NCBI RefSeq assembly: GCF_027853965.1
Contig: NZ_JAQGLB010000035.1
Coordinates: 1 to 51,569 of the forward strand
Length of the DNA: 51,569 nucleotides
Direction: 5' to 3'
From: Saccharopolyspora indica
Lineage (GTDB): Bacteria; Actinomycetota; Actinomycetes; Mycobacteriales; Pseudonocardiaceae
Shown here: positions 30,655 to 41,884 of the stretch, in pieces
Layout of the letters: each line of letters begins with the position of its first letter
Numbering within the stretch: position 1 is the first letter of the stretch
Notes under the pieces: model-generated
Told to the model about the DNA's origin: nothing
The model's input: only the letters and a program-made list of their open reading frames with translations
Databases searched by the model: none
Program-made: the position numbers and the translations under genes

Positions 30655-33465
30655 TTGACCGAGCGGAGCGAGAGGACCCGGACGAGTTCCGGCGGTCTCG
30701 GCCTGGCCGGTGCCCGCTCCGAGGAGTTCGCCCTGTTGCCGCTGCCTGCCGCGCCCGCGCTGCTGAGCACCGCGGACGGCATCGTCGTCCGGGCCACCGA
30801 GCAGGCGGCGAAGCTGGCGGGCGAGACCACGCCCGCGGCGCTGATCGGCTGCCGTCTCGCCGACCTGGTGACCCGCGACGGCGCGGTCTCGCTGCTTCGG
30901 GCCAGGGGCGGCAGCTACCCGGTCCGCCCGATGAGCTGGCCGCACGTCCAGGACGACCGGCTGCGGGTCACCGTGCTGGTCGACGTCTCCGACCTGGCCG
31001 ACGCCGGGCACGACGCGGCCGAAGCCGCGGACGGCAACGAGCGGCGCTGGCTGATCGAGGCGCAGCGGATCGCCAAGGTCGGCAGCTGGGTGTTCTACCC
31101 GGAGACCGGTGAGCTCTACCGCAGCCCGGTGCTCGCCGAGTTCCTCGGTGATCCCGGCGGCCAGGAGGCCGTGGGCGTGCAGGCGATGATCGAGGCGACC
31201 CACCCCGACGACGTGGCCCGGGCCCAGCAGTTCTACCTGGACGTGCTCACCGCGCCCGAGGACGAGCTGCTGGAGGTCGAGCTGCGCGACCGCCGCGGGG
31301 AACGCGTCTACCTGTGCACCGGGCGGGCCGAGTACAACCGGGCCGGCCGGGTCGAGCGGGTGCAGGGCACCGTGCAGGACGTCACCGAGCACCGGGCGCT
31401 GGAGCGGCAGCTCCGCGACGAGCGGCGCAAGCTGCAGGACGCGCAGCGGATCGCCCGCCTCGGCACCTGGGAGTGGGACGTGCGGTCCGGCGTCATGCGG
31501 TTGTCGAACATGCTGCACGAGATCATCGGCAAGCCCGCGAACGCGCCGATCACCTTCGACAGCTACCTGGACCGGGTGCACCCCGACGACCGCGGCTGGG
31601 TGCGCCAGGCCTGGCGGCCGCTGATCGAGGAGCACGACCCGATCGAGGTCGAGCACCGCTACCTGCGCATCGACGGCACCACCCGGATCCTGCGGTTGCA
31701 CGGCACCGCCATCACCGACGCCGACGGCCGGGACGTGCTGGTCGGCACCGCCCAGGACGTCACCGAGCAGCGGGCCGTGGTGACCCGCATGGAGCGCTCC
31801 AGCCAGCGGTTCACCGACCTGGTCAGCATCACCCCGGTGGGCATCGGCCTGTTCGACCGGGCCGAGCGGTTGGTCGACGCCAACGACGCGCTGTGCGACC
31901 TGCTCGGCTACCAGCTGGAGCAGCTGCGCGGGATGACCGCGAAGGACATCACCCACCCCGAGGAGCAGAACACCGGCCTGCCCACCCCGGCGGAGAACTC
32001 CGGCATCCGCCGCCGGGTGCCGCAGCGGGTGCTGGTGCGGGCCGACGGCGAACCGGTGTACTGCGAGCTGCGCACCTCGGCGTCCGTGCAGGACGACGGC
32101 ACCCACTTCTGGCTGGTGGTGTTCCAGGACATCACCGAGCGGCGGCGGGCCGCCGAGGCGCTGCGCTACCAGGCCACCCACGACGACCTGACCGGCCTGC
32201 CGAACCGCACCGCGGTCAAGGACCTGCTCTACCAACTGCTGGGGCGGGCCGACTCGGACCGGGTCGCGGTGCTGTTCTGCGACATCGACAACTTCAAGCG
32301 GGTCAACGACTCGCTGGGCCACGACGCGGGCGACGAGCTGCTCGTGGCGCTGGCGCGCCGCCTCGAGGGCGGGCTGCCCGACGGGTGCACGGCGGCGCGG
32401 CTCTCCGGCGACGAGTTCGTCATCATCTGCTCGGACATCGAGGCCGTCGGCGGTGTCGATTCGCTGGCCAACCGGGTGTCCGGGCTGCTGCGCACCGCGG
32501 TTCCGGTGCACGGCCAGCTGATCCGGGTCTCCGCGTCGATCGGGGCCGCGGTGCCCGACGGCAGCGCCTCCGGGGGTGAGGACCTGCTGCGCTTCGCCGA
32601 CGCGGCCATGTTCGAGGCCAAGGGACGCGGCACCGGCAAGGTCTCGCTGGCCAGCCCGGCGCTGATGGCCTCGGCGGACCGTCAGCTGCACCTGGAGGGC
32701 CAGCTGCGGGAGGCGCTGAACAGCGACGGCCTGGCCCTGCACTACCAGCCGGTGGTCGACGCCGATGGTGTGGTGGTCACCGCCGAGGCGCTGGTGCGCT
32801 GGCCGCACCCGGACCGCGGGATGCTCGCCCCGGACGCCTTCCTGCCCGTCGCCGAGCAGGGCGATCTGCTTCGCGAGCTGGACCGCTGGGTGCTGCGGAC
32901 CGCGTTGCGGGAGGCGGCGACCTGGCCGGTGCGCGGCGGCCGGGCGGTGGGCGTGGCCGTGAACCTGGCCGGGCTGGTGCCGGGCGGGCCGGAGTTCGTC
33001 GACGCGGTCGCCGACATCGTTGCCGAGGCCGGCATCTCCTGGGACCGGGTGATCCTGGAGCTGGTCGAGACCGCCCTGGTCGACCTGCCGTCGCGGACCC
33101 GGCACGAGATGGGTGAGCTGGTCTCGCGGGGGGTGCGGTTCGCGGTGGACGACTTCGGCACCGGCTACTCCTCGTTGGCGCGGCTCAAGGACCTGCCCGC
33201 GCAGATCATCAAGGTGGACCGCCGGTTCGTCGCCGGTGTCGGGGGTGACGCCTCGGACTTCGCCGTGGCGCGTGCGGTGGTGGACATGGCGCGGGCGATG
33301 GGCAGGCAGTGCGTGGCCGAAGGCGTGGAGACCGCTACCCAGTTCCACGTGCTGTCCGGTGTCGGGGTGGACGCCTATCAGGGTTGGTTGTTCTCCGGTG
33401 CCGTTCCGGCTCGCGAGTTCCGGGATCTCATTGCTCGTGGGCCCATGTCCATTCCCGCTGGTTGA
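30655..33465 (+). CDS. Triple-PAS GGDEF-EAL protein (cyclic-di-GMP turnover)
   Basis: A 936-residue cytosolic signalling protein. Three PAS domains lie at about 131-245, 263-375 and 386-500. A GGDEF domain follows (about 505-665) with active-site SGDEF near residue 584. The EAL domain (about 680-930) has EALVRW, ELVET, DDFGTGYSSL, the catalytic Lys region IIKVDRRFV and AEGVET, so phosphodiesterase activity is likely. The first Gly of GGDEF is Ser, a change tolerated in some active cyclases, and the RxxD inhibitory site is absent. TTG 30655 has AGGAGG 7 bases upstream; earlier in-frame codons look non-coding. No membrane segments are present. Confidence 0.92.
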   Translation: MTERSERTRTSSGGLGLAGARSEEFALLPLPAAPALLSTADGIVVRATEQAAKLAGETTPAALIGCRLADLVTRDGAVSLLRARGGSYPVRPMSWPHVQDDRLRVTVLVDVSDLADAGHDAAEAADGNERRWLIEAQRIAKVGSWVFYPETGELYRSPVLAEFLGDPGGQEAVGVQAMIEATHPDDVARAQQFYLDVLTAPEDELLEVELRDRRGERVYLCTGRAEYNRAGRVERVQGTVQDVTEHRALERQLRDERRKLQDAQRIARLGTWEWDVRSGVMRLSNMLHEIIGKPANAPITFDSYLDRVHPDDRGWVRQAWRPLIEEHDPIEVEHRYLRIDGTTRILRLHGTAITDADGRDVLVGTAQDVTEQRAVVTRMERSSQRFTDLVSITPVGIGLFDRAERLVDANDALCDLLGYQLEQLRGMTAKDITHPEEQNTGLPTPAENSGIRRRVPQRVLVRADGEPVYCELRTSASVQDDGTHFWLVVFQDITERRRAAEALRYQATHDDLTGLPNRTAVKDLLYQLLGRADSDRVAVLFCDIDNFKRVNDSLGHDAGDELLVALARRLEGGLPDGCTAARLSGDEFVIICSDIEAVGGVDSLANRVSGLLRTAVPVHGQLIRVSASIGAAVPDGSASGGEDLLRFADAAMFEAKGRGTGKVSLASPALMASADRQLHLEGQLREALNSDGLALHYQPVVDADGVVVTAEALVRWPHPDRGMLAPDAFLPVAEQGDLLRELDRWVLRTALREAATWPVRGGRAVGVAVNLAGLVPGGPEFVDAVADIVAEAGISWDRVILELVETALVDLPSRTRHEMGELVSRGVRFAVDDFGTGYSSLARLKDLPAQIIKVDRRFVAGVGGDASDFAVARAVVDMARAMGRQCVAEGVETATQFHVLSGVGVDAYQGWLFSGAVPAREFRDLIARGPMSIPAG

Positions 33466-33620
33466 GTTCTTTCCACTGTGGACGGAAATGGTGGGTGGGG
33501 CGGCTGTCGTCGACGTGCTTGACGACAGCCGCCTCCGTGCCGGGTGGGGGTCCTGGTGCAGTCGTCCTCGTTCTTGAGTTTTCAAGGTGCGCGGTACTTT
33601 TGTCGGTTGTGTTGTGGTGG

Positions 33621-33758
33621 GGGTCATCCCCGTGGTTTGGTGGATTGTGGGGGCTGTGGTCCGGATGTCAAGCCCGGCCTGGCGGCCGCCCCTTCGGGGT
33701 TTCAGGCTTGACATCCGGACCACAGCCCCCACAATCCACCAAACCACGGGGATGACCC
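33621..33758. repeat. Perfect 54-bp inverted repeat with 30-bp loop
   Basis: Bases 33621-33674 are the exact reverse complement of 33705-33758. The loop (33675-33704) contains the palindrome ggcggccgcc and a small ccccttcgggg hairpin. The whole could form a very stable cruciform or RNA hairpin. It lies 155 bp beyond the GGDEF-EAL gene. Confidence 0.97.
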
Positions 33759-34307
33759 GGTGTGGAACGGACCCAGGCTGTCGCTGGTGGGTCTCGGGGT
33801 GTGGGTGGTTGGGGCCTGTGCGGGTTGGTTGGTGGGTTGCTCCGTCGCCGGGGAAGTGGGTCGGAGTCGCCATGTGCTGCGGGCTCGCTGTTGGGTGGGG
33901 TGTCGCAGCGTGACGTGTGTGGTGGTGTGGGCGGTGTGCTCGTTCATTTCGGGTGAGTTTCCTTTCTGGTTGGGTTTTGTTGCGGGGCTTCTTGGTTGTC
34001 GTGGTTGTGATGTGTGGGTGGTGGGTAGGGGGCGCCTGCGGCGTGTTGTGAGTTTCTGTTGTTCGGTTTCTGTGGCTGGTTGGGTTCGGTTGGGGTTGGG
34101 GTTATCTGGTTGTCGGTCAAGACTTTGTAGGTCAGATGGCGAGTAGTGGGTCACGCTGGGTGCTGGGTGCTGGGTGCTGCGTTGGTTCGCTGGTGTGGGT
34201 TCGGGTGGTTTTCGGTGGGGTGTGGGCGAGTCTGGGGTTGTGGGTGGTGCGGCTGGATTGGGTTGGTGTGGGCAGGGTGGGGTGCCCCACCCGGGGGCGG
34301 GTGGGGG
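33759..34307. other. G/T-rich non-coding region with G-runs
   Basis: I see no supported gene. The plus strand is strikingly rich in G and T and poor in A, for example 33941-34130. It has G-runs able to form quadruplexes (around 34014-34031 and 34271-34307) and a short tandem gggtgctg-type repeat at 34158-34176. Open frames on the minus strand here encode only Pro/Thr/His/Arg-rich low-complexity sequence, a by-product of the composition. Confidence 0.65.
34275..34292 (-). terminator. Hairpin just beyond the HNH gene stop
   Basis: gggtgggg (34275-34282) and ccccaccc (34285-34292) pair around two bases, 15 bases downstream of the HNH stop on the minus strand. It could terminate that transcript. 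Confidence 0.4.
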
Positions 34308-35741
34308 TTATCGGGTGCCCTTTCTCGGTCTGCTCCCTGGTGGTGTTCCACCGGGGGTTGCCAGGTGGTGGAGGGCGTGGCGGTGTGCGGCGGGTTGGGC
34401 TTTCCCGCCGGGCCTGGGGGTGCGTGTCGGGTCCGCGGTCGCCGGTGGAATGAACACCGGGCGTCCGTTGTGGAATTCGATGCGCCAGTGCTGGTTGTGG
34501 GTCGTGCGGTGGTGCTGGGGGCACAGCATGATCATGTTGTCGACGCTGGTCGGACCGCCGTCCGCCCAGTGCACGACGTGGTGGGCTTGGGGAGTTCCCG
34601 GGGGATGGTCGCAGTCCGGGAACGCGCATGCCCCGTCTCGTGCCAGCAGTGCCGCGCGAATGTGGGTGGGTGCGGTGCGCTGCGTGGTTCCCACGTCCAG
34701 CGGCAGGCCGTCGCCGCCGAGGACGATGGGCAGGACGTCGCAGTCGCAGGCGATCCTGCGGATCGTGTCCGGGCTGAGGTGCTGGCCCGTGGCCTCCAGC
34801 TGTCCCGCACCACCAGCAGCGTCCTTGGCGGTGTGGACCTGGTTCTTGAGGTCGGTGTAGTCGATGGTGACCGTCAGGTGCGGCTTCTGGCCGCCGGTGC
34901 GGGGCATGCCGTCGGTGTCCAGCACGAGGTCGAGCAGGGTGGACAGGCCGTCGGCGTTGCGCTGCCCGGCCGTGCGGGGGTCCTTGGTGCCGTCGGTCTC
35001 CGGGCGCGGTGCTGCCAACGGCTGCAGGGCGGTGACGAACTTCGCGCCGGTCTCCCGGTCCAGGCGAGCTTTGATCACCAGCATTCCGTCACGAGCCGTG
35101 GCGTAGTGCAGCTCCCGTGACTCGAACTGGGCGCGCTCATCGGCAACGGGGCCGTCGCGGTCGAGCATGTAGCGGACCCGGTCCGCGAGCTTCGCCAGCT
35201 CGCTCGGGCATTGGCGGCAGGCGTGCTCCACCAGCAGTCGTTCCACCTCATCCGCGCGGTAGCGGGCGTGCTCGGGCAGGCGGGCCAGGCAGCGGGAGAT
35301 CACCTGCGCGTGCGGCAGTGCGATCACGCCGTCCGTCAGGGCTCGCGCCGTGGCCGGGAGGTGGACGTCGGTTCCTGCAGCACCGGTGTTGTCCACCGCG
35401 GAATCGGCGGTGGCAGTGGCGATGCGGACGCGAGCGGTGGCTTCCGGGCCGTCGATGTTGAGCAGGCACTTCAGCCACGCCTGGGTGGAGCGTGCGCCTT
35501 GGGTGGCGTGCAGGCGTCGGCGGTCCGCTTCGGCGATCAGTCGTAGCTGCTGCATGCGGGTCTGGCGGATCTCTCGTTCCAGCTGGCCGATCCGGGCCGT
35601 GAGTTCCTCGTCGGTGTAGGAGGTCACCGCAGGCGGCCACGACCCGCCCGGCGCGGGCATGTCCCACGCGGGCAAGGCGGACACGACAGTGCCCGCGCCA
35701 GCGGCGGGGGTCGCGTCCTGGGTGGTCGTCAGCGGTGTCAT
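34308..35741 (-). CDS. HNH endonuclease-signature protein with DUF222 (13E12 repeat family)
   Basis: A 477-residue member of the actinobacterial DUF222-HNH group, multi-copy in many genomes and long known in mycobacteria as the 13E12 repeat family. The DUF222 helical domain spans about 45-330. The HNH region near 370-415 reads CAFPDCDHPPGTPQAHHVVHWADGG in part, then NMIMLCPQHHRTTH, with zinc Cys pairs and the His-Asn-His residues. Its biological role is unproven; mobility is suspected. The C-terminal tail is Pro/His/Arg-rich, grading into the biased non-coding region. ATG 35741 gives a Thr-rich N-terminus with no better alternative. Confidence 0.9.
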   Translation of the reverse strand: MTPLTTTQDATPAAGAGTVVSALPAWDMPAPGGSWPPAVTSYTDEELTARIGQLEREIRQTRMQQLRLIAEADRRRLHATQGARSTQAWLKCLLNIDGPEATARVRIATATADSAVDNTGAAGTDVHLPATARALTDGVIALPHAQVISRCLARLPEHARYRADEVERLLVEHACRQCPSELAKLADRVRYMLDRDGPVADERAQFESRELHYATARDGMLVIKARLDRETGAKFVTALQPLAAPRPETDGTKDPRTAGQRNADGLSTLLDLVLDTDGMPRTGGQKPHLTVTIDYTDLKNQVHTAKDAAGGAGQLEATGQHLSPDTIRRIACDCDVLPIVLGGDGLPLDVGTTQRTAPTHIRAALLARDGACAFPDCDHPPGTPQAHHVVHWADGGPTSVDNMIMLCPQHHRTTHNQHWRIEFHNGRPVFIPPATADPTRTPRPGGKAQPAAHRHALHHLATPGGTPPGSRPRKGTR

Positions 35742-36148
35742 GCATCGATTCTCTCAAAGGGTCGAACTGGATTTCGATCAAATAATGGTCGCTCGATCAG
35801 GTGAAAGAGTGGGGATTAACGTGAAAAACGTTGCGCAACAAGGGGATCGAGCGGTTTGACGTGCTGCGGAAGCAAGGTGGTGCAGGGCAATCGGAATCGT
35901 GTGTGCAAAGAGCGTCCTATTAGGACAATGAAGGCTCGCCGGTGGGGCAAGGGGTGTCGATCATCGTGCTGATCTCGTTCGCCGTGGTAGGCGCCGGAAG
36001 GCCAGCTGTGGGGATGTGGACCTTTCAGTCTGCGGGTGCCGGGTGGAGGATCTGTGGTGTCGTGGTTCGTCTTGGGCGGATCTTCGGGACTCGGGTGTTG
36101 GGGACTTTTGTGACTGCGGTGAAGCACGGCCGGTTCGTGGCGCGGCGG
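35742..36148. other. Intergenic region with two short palindromes
   Basis: No gene is supported. The first half (35742-35930) is AT-richer than its surroundings. It has gttgcgcaac (35829-35838) and gtccta-t-taggac (35914-35926), both perfect palindromes that could be operators. The second half may contain upstream start codons for the YczE-like gene. Confidence 0.5.
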
Positions 36149-36769
36149 ATGACGGCCGTCGAGCAGTTCCGGGCGGAGAAGAAGGTTTGGCGGCTGGTTC
36201 AGCTGCTGGTGGGGCTCGTCGGCTACGGGACGGCGCTGACGTTCCTGGTCGGCTCTGCCTTGGGGGCGTCGGCCTGGGCCGTGCTCGCCGAGGGGCTGTC
36301 GGTGCGCAGCGGGATGTCGTTCGGCCTGGCGACGAGCCTGACGGCCGTCGTCGTGCTGCTCTGCTGGATCCCGCTGCGCGAGCTGCCGGGCTTGGGGACG
36401 GTCCTCAACGTGGTGCTGGTCGGTGCCTCGGCCGACGTCGCCGCGGTGTTCGTGCCCGCGCCTAGTTCGTTGGCGCAGCAGATCGGCTACCTGCTGCTGG
36501 GCGTGCTGATGCTGACCTTCTTCGACGCGGTCTACCTGGGGGCGCGGTTCGGTTCCGGGCCGCGCGACGGCTTGATGACCGGGGCGGTCCGTCTCACCGG
36601 GAAGCCGATCTGGCTGGTGCGCACGGCGATCGAGCTGATCGTGCTGGTCGTCGGCTGGCTGCTCGGCGGCACGGTCGGCGTCGGCACGGTGCTGATCGCG
36701 CTGGCCATGGGACCGCTGGTCCAGCAGTTCCTCCGCTTCACCACCGTCCGCCTCAAGAGCGACGGCTAG
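36149..36769 (+). CDS. YczE/YitT-like integral membrane protein
   Basis: A roughly 206-residue membrane protein with about five hydrophobic helices. The early segment RLVQLLVGLVGYGTALTFLV, then LGASAWAVLAEGLS and the closing GTVLIALAMGPLVQQFLR, match the YczE-type family found in actinobacteria and firmicutes. Function is unknown. ATG 36149 is placed just before the cytosolic lead-in (TAVEQFRAEKKVW), but the frame is open to 35942 and no strong ribosome-binding site decides the start. It is followed after 22 bp by a methyltransferase gene on the same strand. Confidence 0.8.
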   Translation: MTAVEQFRAEKKVWRLVQLLVGLVGYGTALTFLVGSALGASAWAVLAEGLSVRSGMSFGLATSLTAVVVLLCWIPLRELPGLGTVLNVVLVGASADVAAVFVPAPSSLAQQIGYLLLGVLMLTFFDAVYLGARFGSGPRDGLMTGAVRLTGKPIWLVRTAIELIVLVVGWLLGGTVGVGTVLIALAMGPLVQQFLRFTTVRLKSDG

Positions 36770-37563
36770 CTCGAAGTTCTAGGGTGCCGCCATGGGCGAC
36801 GACGCGAGCCGCGGCCGGTTGAGCCGGACCTTCGACGAGGACGCGGAGCTCTACGACCGGGCCAGGCCGGGCTATCCGCCGGAGCTGTTCGACGATCTCG
36901 CCGGGCTGGCGGACATCGGTCCCGGCCGTCGCGTCCTCGAAGTGGGTGCGGGCACTGGCAAGGCGACCTCGCCGCTCGCCGAGCGCGGTTGCCGGATCAC
37001 CGCCGTGGAGCTGGGTGCCGACCTGGCCGCCGTTGCCAGGCGCAACCTCGCCGGGTTCGAAGCGGTGCAGGTCGTGACGGCGGACTTCGAGACCTGGCCG
37101 CTGCCGCCGGAACCGTTCGACGCGGTCGTCTCGGCCACGGCCTTCCACTGGATCGACCCGGCCGTCCGGGTGCCGAAGGCCGCCGAAGCGCTGCGTCCGG
37201 GCGGTGCTCTCGCCGTGATCACCACTCACCACGTCGCTGGCGGCAGCGAGGAATTCTTCGCCGAGGTCCAGGGCTGCTACGAGCGCTACGACGCGGCCAC
37301 CCGGCCGGGGCTGCGGCTTCCCACCGCGGCGGACATCGACAGCTCTGATCACGAGGACGAGGTCGCGCGCAGCGGTCGGTTCGGCCCGCTCGTCGTCCGG
37401 CGCTACGAGTGGGATCTGGCGTACCGGACGTCGGAGTACCTGGATGTGCTGCGGACTTATTCCGGCCACCGCGCGCTTCGGCCGGAGGCGGCCGAAGGAC
37501 TGCGCGGATGCATCGCCGCGCTGATCGACCGCAGTCACGGCGGCCGGATCATCAAGCGGTACC

Positions 37564-39357
<1,794 letters not shown>

Positions 39358-39786
39358 TTAGGGATTCCTCGTTTCAACGGGTTCGACGGTCATCAGCGGC
39401 AGGAAGGCCTGCGCCTGCTCGCCCTCGTCGACGGCGAAGCCCGCCGCTTCGACCCAGGCGTGAGCTCCGAACGGGGCGGCGCGGACCCCGACCTTCCACG
39501 TCGGCCAGCAGCCGCGCGCCCGGCACAGCAGCGCGGTGGCGATCGAGCGCGGCAGGCATCCCTTGCCGGCGCAGGTGGTGCTGACCGCGATGACCGCGGA
39601 TCGCGCGGCGCTGGCCTGGTCGTAGGTGGCGGGCGGTGCGCCGCGCCGGGCGAGCACCAGGACGTGCCGGATCCGCCGCGGCGAGAGGTGCGCCATCGGC
39701 AGCGCGATCGCCACCGCGACCCGCGCGGCCATCCGGACGCGCAGCGGCGGCCGGTCGGCGGTGAACAGCGCTTCCGGTGTGCTCAT
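39358..39786 (-). CDS. Lasso peptide leader peptidase B2 (transglutaminase-like)
   Basis: A 142-residue lasso B2 protease that removes the leader with the help of the B1 protein. The catalytic triad is visible: Cys77 in GKGCLPRSIATALL, His109 in GAHAWVEA and Asp120 in FAVDEGE. The N-terminal helical part (LRVRMAARVAVAIALPM) is typical. ATG 39786 overlaps the B1 stop by ATGA, and its own stop abuts the transporter start. The length is that of stand-alone actinobacterial B2 proteins. Confidence 0.93.
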   Translation of the reverse strand: MSTPEALFTADRPPLRVRMAARVAVAIALPMAHLSPRRIRHVLVLARRGAPPATYDQASAARSAVIAVSTTCAGKGCLPRSIATALLCRARGCWPTWKVGVRAAPFGAHAWVEAAGFAVDEGEQAQAFLPLMTVEPVETRNP

Positions 39787-39983
39787 CGCCGCACCACCAG
39801 GCCCGCCCGCACGAGCTCCCCGATGACGGCGCGGCGCTCGTCCGCGCCGACCAGGCTCATCCGCAGGGTGAGCAGGCCGCTCTCGTTCAAGTGCCAGTAC
39901 TGGCCGGATCTTTCGTCCAGCAGCACGCCGCTGCCGTCCTCGGCGTCGGTCAGCGACACGTGGTCGCGCAGCCGGATCGTCAT
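39783..39983 (-). CDS. Lasso peptide RRE protein B1 (PqqD-like)
   Basis: A 66-residue RiPP recognition element that binds the precursor's leader and presents it to B2. The PqqD-like fold is seen in VSLTDAEDGSGVLLDERSG and the hallmark QYWHLNESG. ATG 39983 overlaps the cyclase stop (ATGA, 39980-39983), and its stop overlaps the B2 start, so C-B1-B2 are coupled. The open frame continues upstream but lies within the cyclase gene in another frame and is not used. Confidence 0.93.
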   Translation of the reverse strand: MTIRLRDHVSLTDAEDGSGVLLDERSGQYWHLNESGLLTLRMSLVGADERRAVIGELVRAGLVVRR

Positions 39984-41791
39984 GGCTTGGCCTCCGTGGT
40001 GACGAGCTGCTCCTGATCGCGCAGCCACCGCTCGGTGCTGGTGGTGGTGGAGATGGCGTACGGGGTGAACATCCGCATCTGGAAGCCGGTGCAGATCTCG
40101 CGCAGCACCCGGGGATCGATCAACCCGAGCCGGCCGAGCCGCGAATCCTCGCACAGCGCAACCAACTTCTCCGCGTTGACCCGCAGGACGACATGCTCCA
40201 CATTGGACCCTTCAGCCTTGGTCGAGCGCGCCAGGCACCGGTCCGGCACGACTCCCCGCATCACGGCCACCAGCAGCGGCTTGTACGCCCAAGGTGTGCG
40301 GCGCTCGTGCGTGCGGGCGGTCATGCACGCGTGCAGCACGGCATCGTCGAGGTACGGGGAGTTCAGGCGGATGCCTTCGGCGGCGTAGAGCGGGCCGGCC
40401 GCGCGCACCAGGCTCGCGCACAGCTGGATTCCCAGGACGGTGTGGTGGGTGGTCCAGTCGGGCCCGCGCTGATGCGTCCGCTCCGCTTCTTCCAGCAGCA
40501 GTTCCCTGGCGAGCTCGACCGCCTCCGGCGTGGCCCACGGCGGCAGCTGCACGAGGTTCGCGGCTCCCTCGTCGTCCAGCGGCGAGGCGATGATGCTGCG
40601 GGCGCGCCGGGCCAGCCACTCGGGGTAGGCCGCGCGCCGCTCGCGCGCGTACATGGCGATGTCCCGCCACCGCCAGCGCTCCAGCGCGCGGTAGGCCCGC
40701 AGGTACCGCAGGCCGGTCAGGGGACTGCGGCGCAGCAGCTCGAAAACGCCGGTGGCGCCGCCCATCAGCGTTTCGTCGCCGCCGTCGCCGGTGAGGTGGA
40801 GCTGCGATCCGGCGGCGGCCAGCCGGGCCGCCATCGCGCGGTACATCGGCCGGTCCTCCACGCCGGGGAACGGTTCCTCGGTCGGTGGCAGCGGTTCGAG
40901 CACGTCGCTGTAGTGCGCCGGGATCTCGGTGAAGGGGACGGTGATCCGCCGCAGGCCGGGCAGGTGCTCGGCGGCGATGTCGGCCCACTGCGGGTCGTCG
41001 TCGCCGATGTCGGCGGCGAGCTTGGTCAGCGCGGTCAGCGAGCGCCCGTGCTGTGCGGCGAGGAAGCACAGCGTGGTCGAGTCCAGGCCGCCGGACAGGT
41101 CCGCCGTCACGGTCAACCCGGAGTTCATCCGGGCCCGGACCGAATCGCCGAGCGCGGTGCGGAGCGCTTCGGCGGCCTCGTGCAGCGGCCGGTCGTCCGG
41201 CGGCGGTTCCCACCGGCGCCGGGATCGAGCGCGCCCGTCGGCGGCGAGGAGCAGGCAGGAGTCCTCGTCGACCGCGTGCACGTCACGCCACAGCGGCGCG
41301 TTCATGGTGTGCAGCGGGATTTCGGAGAGCAGGAAGCGCAGCACCAGCCGCCGCCTGTCGAGCTCGGCATTCGACAGCGCGGCCAGCACGTCCGCGCGGG
41401 TCGCCGCGACGGTGATCCCGCCGATCTCGGCGTGCACGACGCGGCGCAGTCCGGACAGGCTTCCCTGGACGCGCACCACGCCGTCGACGGCTGCGATCAG
41501 GTGGTAGCAACCGGGCAGCTCCAGAGCGTCCAGCGCGGTGGCATCCGTTATCCGCGCCGCGATCTGCGCCAGCCGTTGCGGAGTGACCGAAACCGGCCCG
41601 AGAACGGCGATCGACGTCTCGTCGGCCGACGCGGTCCGGAAATCGGCCGATTCCCATTCGCCGACGATCCACGGTCTGCCCGACGGGTGATTCAGCCGCT
41701 GCGGTGCCGTGCCGAGCGCGGCGACCACCGCGGCGGCGGCCGGGTGGTCGGGAAGTGCGACCAGCCATTCACGAGAATGACTCACATTCAT
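39980..41791 (-). CDS. Lasso cyclase C (asparagine-synthetase-like)
   Basis: A 603-residue macrolactam synthetase. It would adenylate the core Asp side chain and join it to the new N-terminus of the core. The N-terminal glutaminase-like domain (about 1-215) lacks the catalytic Cys2 (it starts MNVSHSREW), as in lasso cyclases. The synthetase domain has the PPi-loop SGGLDSTT (about 235-242) and HLTGDGGDETLMGG (about 340-353). ATG 41791 is preferred; the frame extends to 41878, but the upstream part is atypical. It lies 93 bp after the precursor gene stop. Confidence 0.95.
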   Translation of the reverse strand: MNVSHSREWLVALPDHPAAAAVVAALGTAPQRLNHPSGRPWIVGEWESADFRTASADETSIAVLGPVSVTPQRLAQIAARITDATALDALELPGCYHLIAAVDGVVRVQGSLSGLRRVVHAEIGGITVAATRADVLAALSNAELDRRRLVLRFLLSEIPLHTMNAPLWRDVHAVDEDSCLLLAADGRARSRRRWEPPPDDRPLHEAAEALRTALGDSVRARMNSGLTVTADLSGGLDSTTLCFLAAQHGRSLTALTKLAADIGDDDPQWADIAAEHLPGLRRITVPFTEIPAHYSDVLEPLPPTEEPFPGVEDRPMYRAMAARLAAAGSQLHLTGDGGDETLMGGATGVFELLRRSPLTGLRYLRAYRALERWRWRDIAMYARERRAAYPEWLARRARSIIASPLDDEGAANLVQLPPWATPEAVELARELLLEEAERTHQRGPDWTTHHTVLGIQLCASLVRAAGPLYAAEGIRLNSPYLDDAVLHACMTARTHERRTPWAYKPLLVAVMRGVVPDRCLARSTKAEGSNVEHVVLRVNAEKLVALCEDSRLGRLGLIDPRVLREICTGFQMRMFTPYAISTTTSTERWLRDQEQLVTTEAKP

Positions 41792-41884
41792 TGGTGAGCT
41801 GTCTCCCGGTTCGGATGGATGGCGCCGCAGCGGCGCGAGGACTGCGTGCGGGATTGCTCGCGCCGCTGCGGTGCTCACCTGCGG

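Noticed and set aside
30586..33873. Long minus-strand open frame (about 1095 codons) opposite the GGDEF-EAL gene
   Set aside because: It has a His/Asp/Val/Arg-rich shadow composition with no domain motif, and it runs through the inverted repeat at 33621-33758.
33702..34629. Minus-strand frames rich in Thr, Pro, His and Arg
   Set aside because: Composition follows the G/T-biased DNA. One frame reads through the inverted repeat arm and another overlaps the HNH gene in the wrong frame.
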